In this document: positions 63,792-64,000 of the stretch, one piece after another
Position numbering within the stretch: the first letter of the stretch is position 1
Layout of the letters: every line of letters starts with the position of its first letter
From: Polynucleobacter sp. 73C-SIWE
GTDB lineage: Bacteria; Pseudomonadota; Gammaproteobacteria; Burkholderiales; Burkholderiaceae
Assembly: GCF_018882465.1 (NCBI RefSeq)
Contig: NZ_JACVOK010000002.1
Location: 248,001 to 312,000 of the forward strand
Reading direction: 5' to 3'
Length of the DNA stretch: 64,000 nucleotides
Notes under the pieces: generated by a model
Database searches by the model: none
Told to the model about the DNA's origin: nothing
What the model saw: only the letters and a program-made list of their open reading frames with translations
Translations under genes and position numbers: made by a program

Positions 63792-63985
63792 TATTTTGAG
63801 TAGATTTTCTATTATCGATATTAATATTTATAATAATTATATCGATTAATGTAATTTAAGACCCTTTAGACCTTTAAATTAAAGGTTAATAATATATTTA
63901 CTCCCTAATTAATTTATATATATAATTAAGCAATAAATAGCTTAATTAAGTTATTTAATAATCAATTATTCGGAGAAAAATATCG
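63792..63985. promoter_or_regulatory. AT-rich palindromic intergenic region
   Basis: 194 bases, far richer in AT than anything else in the window. It has several perfect inverted repeats: ATCGATAT/ATATCGAT (63814-63821 and 63839-63846), ACCTTTAA-A-TTAAAGGT (63870-63886), and TAATTAAGC/GCTTAATTA (63923-63931 and 63940-63948). TATCGAT occurs three times (63813, 63840 and 63981). It looks like the control region of the gene starting at 63986. Confidence 0.6.
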
Positions 63986-64000
63986 ATGTCTTCTTATAAA
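63986..64000 (+). CDS. Start of an unidentified gene (MSSYK, cut by the window edge)
   Basis: An ATG at 63986 follows CGGAG at 63971 with about 10 bases of spacing, after a long AT-rich gap without open frames. Only five codons are visible. No function can be given. Confidence 0.4.

Overview
The window is chromosomal DNA of a betaproteobacterium, most likely a Polynucleobacter or a close Burkholderiaceae relative. This rests on moderate GC judged by eye, betaproteobacterial gene orders (gntR-sdhCDAB-sdhE-gltA-leuCDB-asd-fimV-truA-trpFBA-accD-folC-dedD-cvpA-purF-metZ; thrS-infC-rpmI-rplT-pheST-ihfA-merR-tRNA-Pro), and family matches recalled from the proteins. No database search was run. Coding density is very high and no gap between genes exceeds 300 bases. 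I saw no transposase, integrase, phage gene, CRISPR array or rRNA.

Layout. 1-2066 (minus strand): a catabolic operon with a methionine-type aminotransferase, a YfcG-like GST and the start of a 3-hydroxyacyl-CoA dehydrogenase. 2126-4113: yaaA and a DUF2863-like gene, closed by a bidirectional terminator. 4175-5552 (minus): mdh followed by a small secreted MliC-like protein. 5553-11547: a GntR/UTRA regulator, succinate dehydrogenase and citrate synthase. A perfect palindrome sits on the gntR -10 box between the divergent mdh and gntR promoters. 11565-27505: leucine, aspartate-family, tryptophan, malonyl-CoA, folate, purine and methionine biosynthesis, with fimV and truA between.

27528-42828: the accessory core of the window. 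Molybdate transporter genes modBC (no modA here) diverge from an ArsR regulator heading a thiosulfate-oxidation run: soxCD, soxYZ, soxAX, soxB, a secreted DsrE protein, a SoxH-like metallohydrolase, a small cytochrome c, three YeeE/YedE-type membrane proteins, and a TIGR01244-like protein. A hotdog thioesterase and the tRNA 2-thio/selenouridine enzyme mnmH follow. The SoxC molybdoenzyme plausibly explains the molybdate transporter. Together the genes predict periplasmic oxidation of thiosulfate to sulfate with electrons passed to cytochrome c, as a supplement to heterotrophy.

42833-53536: acyl-CoA and ketone metabolism (gcdH, ETF-quinone oxidoreductase, 3-oxoacid CoA-transferase), with a queuosine-precursor transporter, a YbiT-type ABC-F protein and an unusual single-frame fusion of a CDF metal transporter to an alpha/beta-hydrolase. 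53550-63358: stringent response (relA), tRNA-Val(GAC), thrS, infC with an apparent AUC start, ribosomal proteins L35/L20, pheST, ihfA, a MerR regulator and tRNA-Pro(GGG). The last 200 bases turn abruptly AT-rich and palindromic ahead of a new start codon, perhaps the edge of an accessory region lying outside the window.
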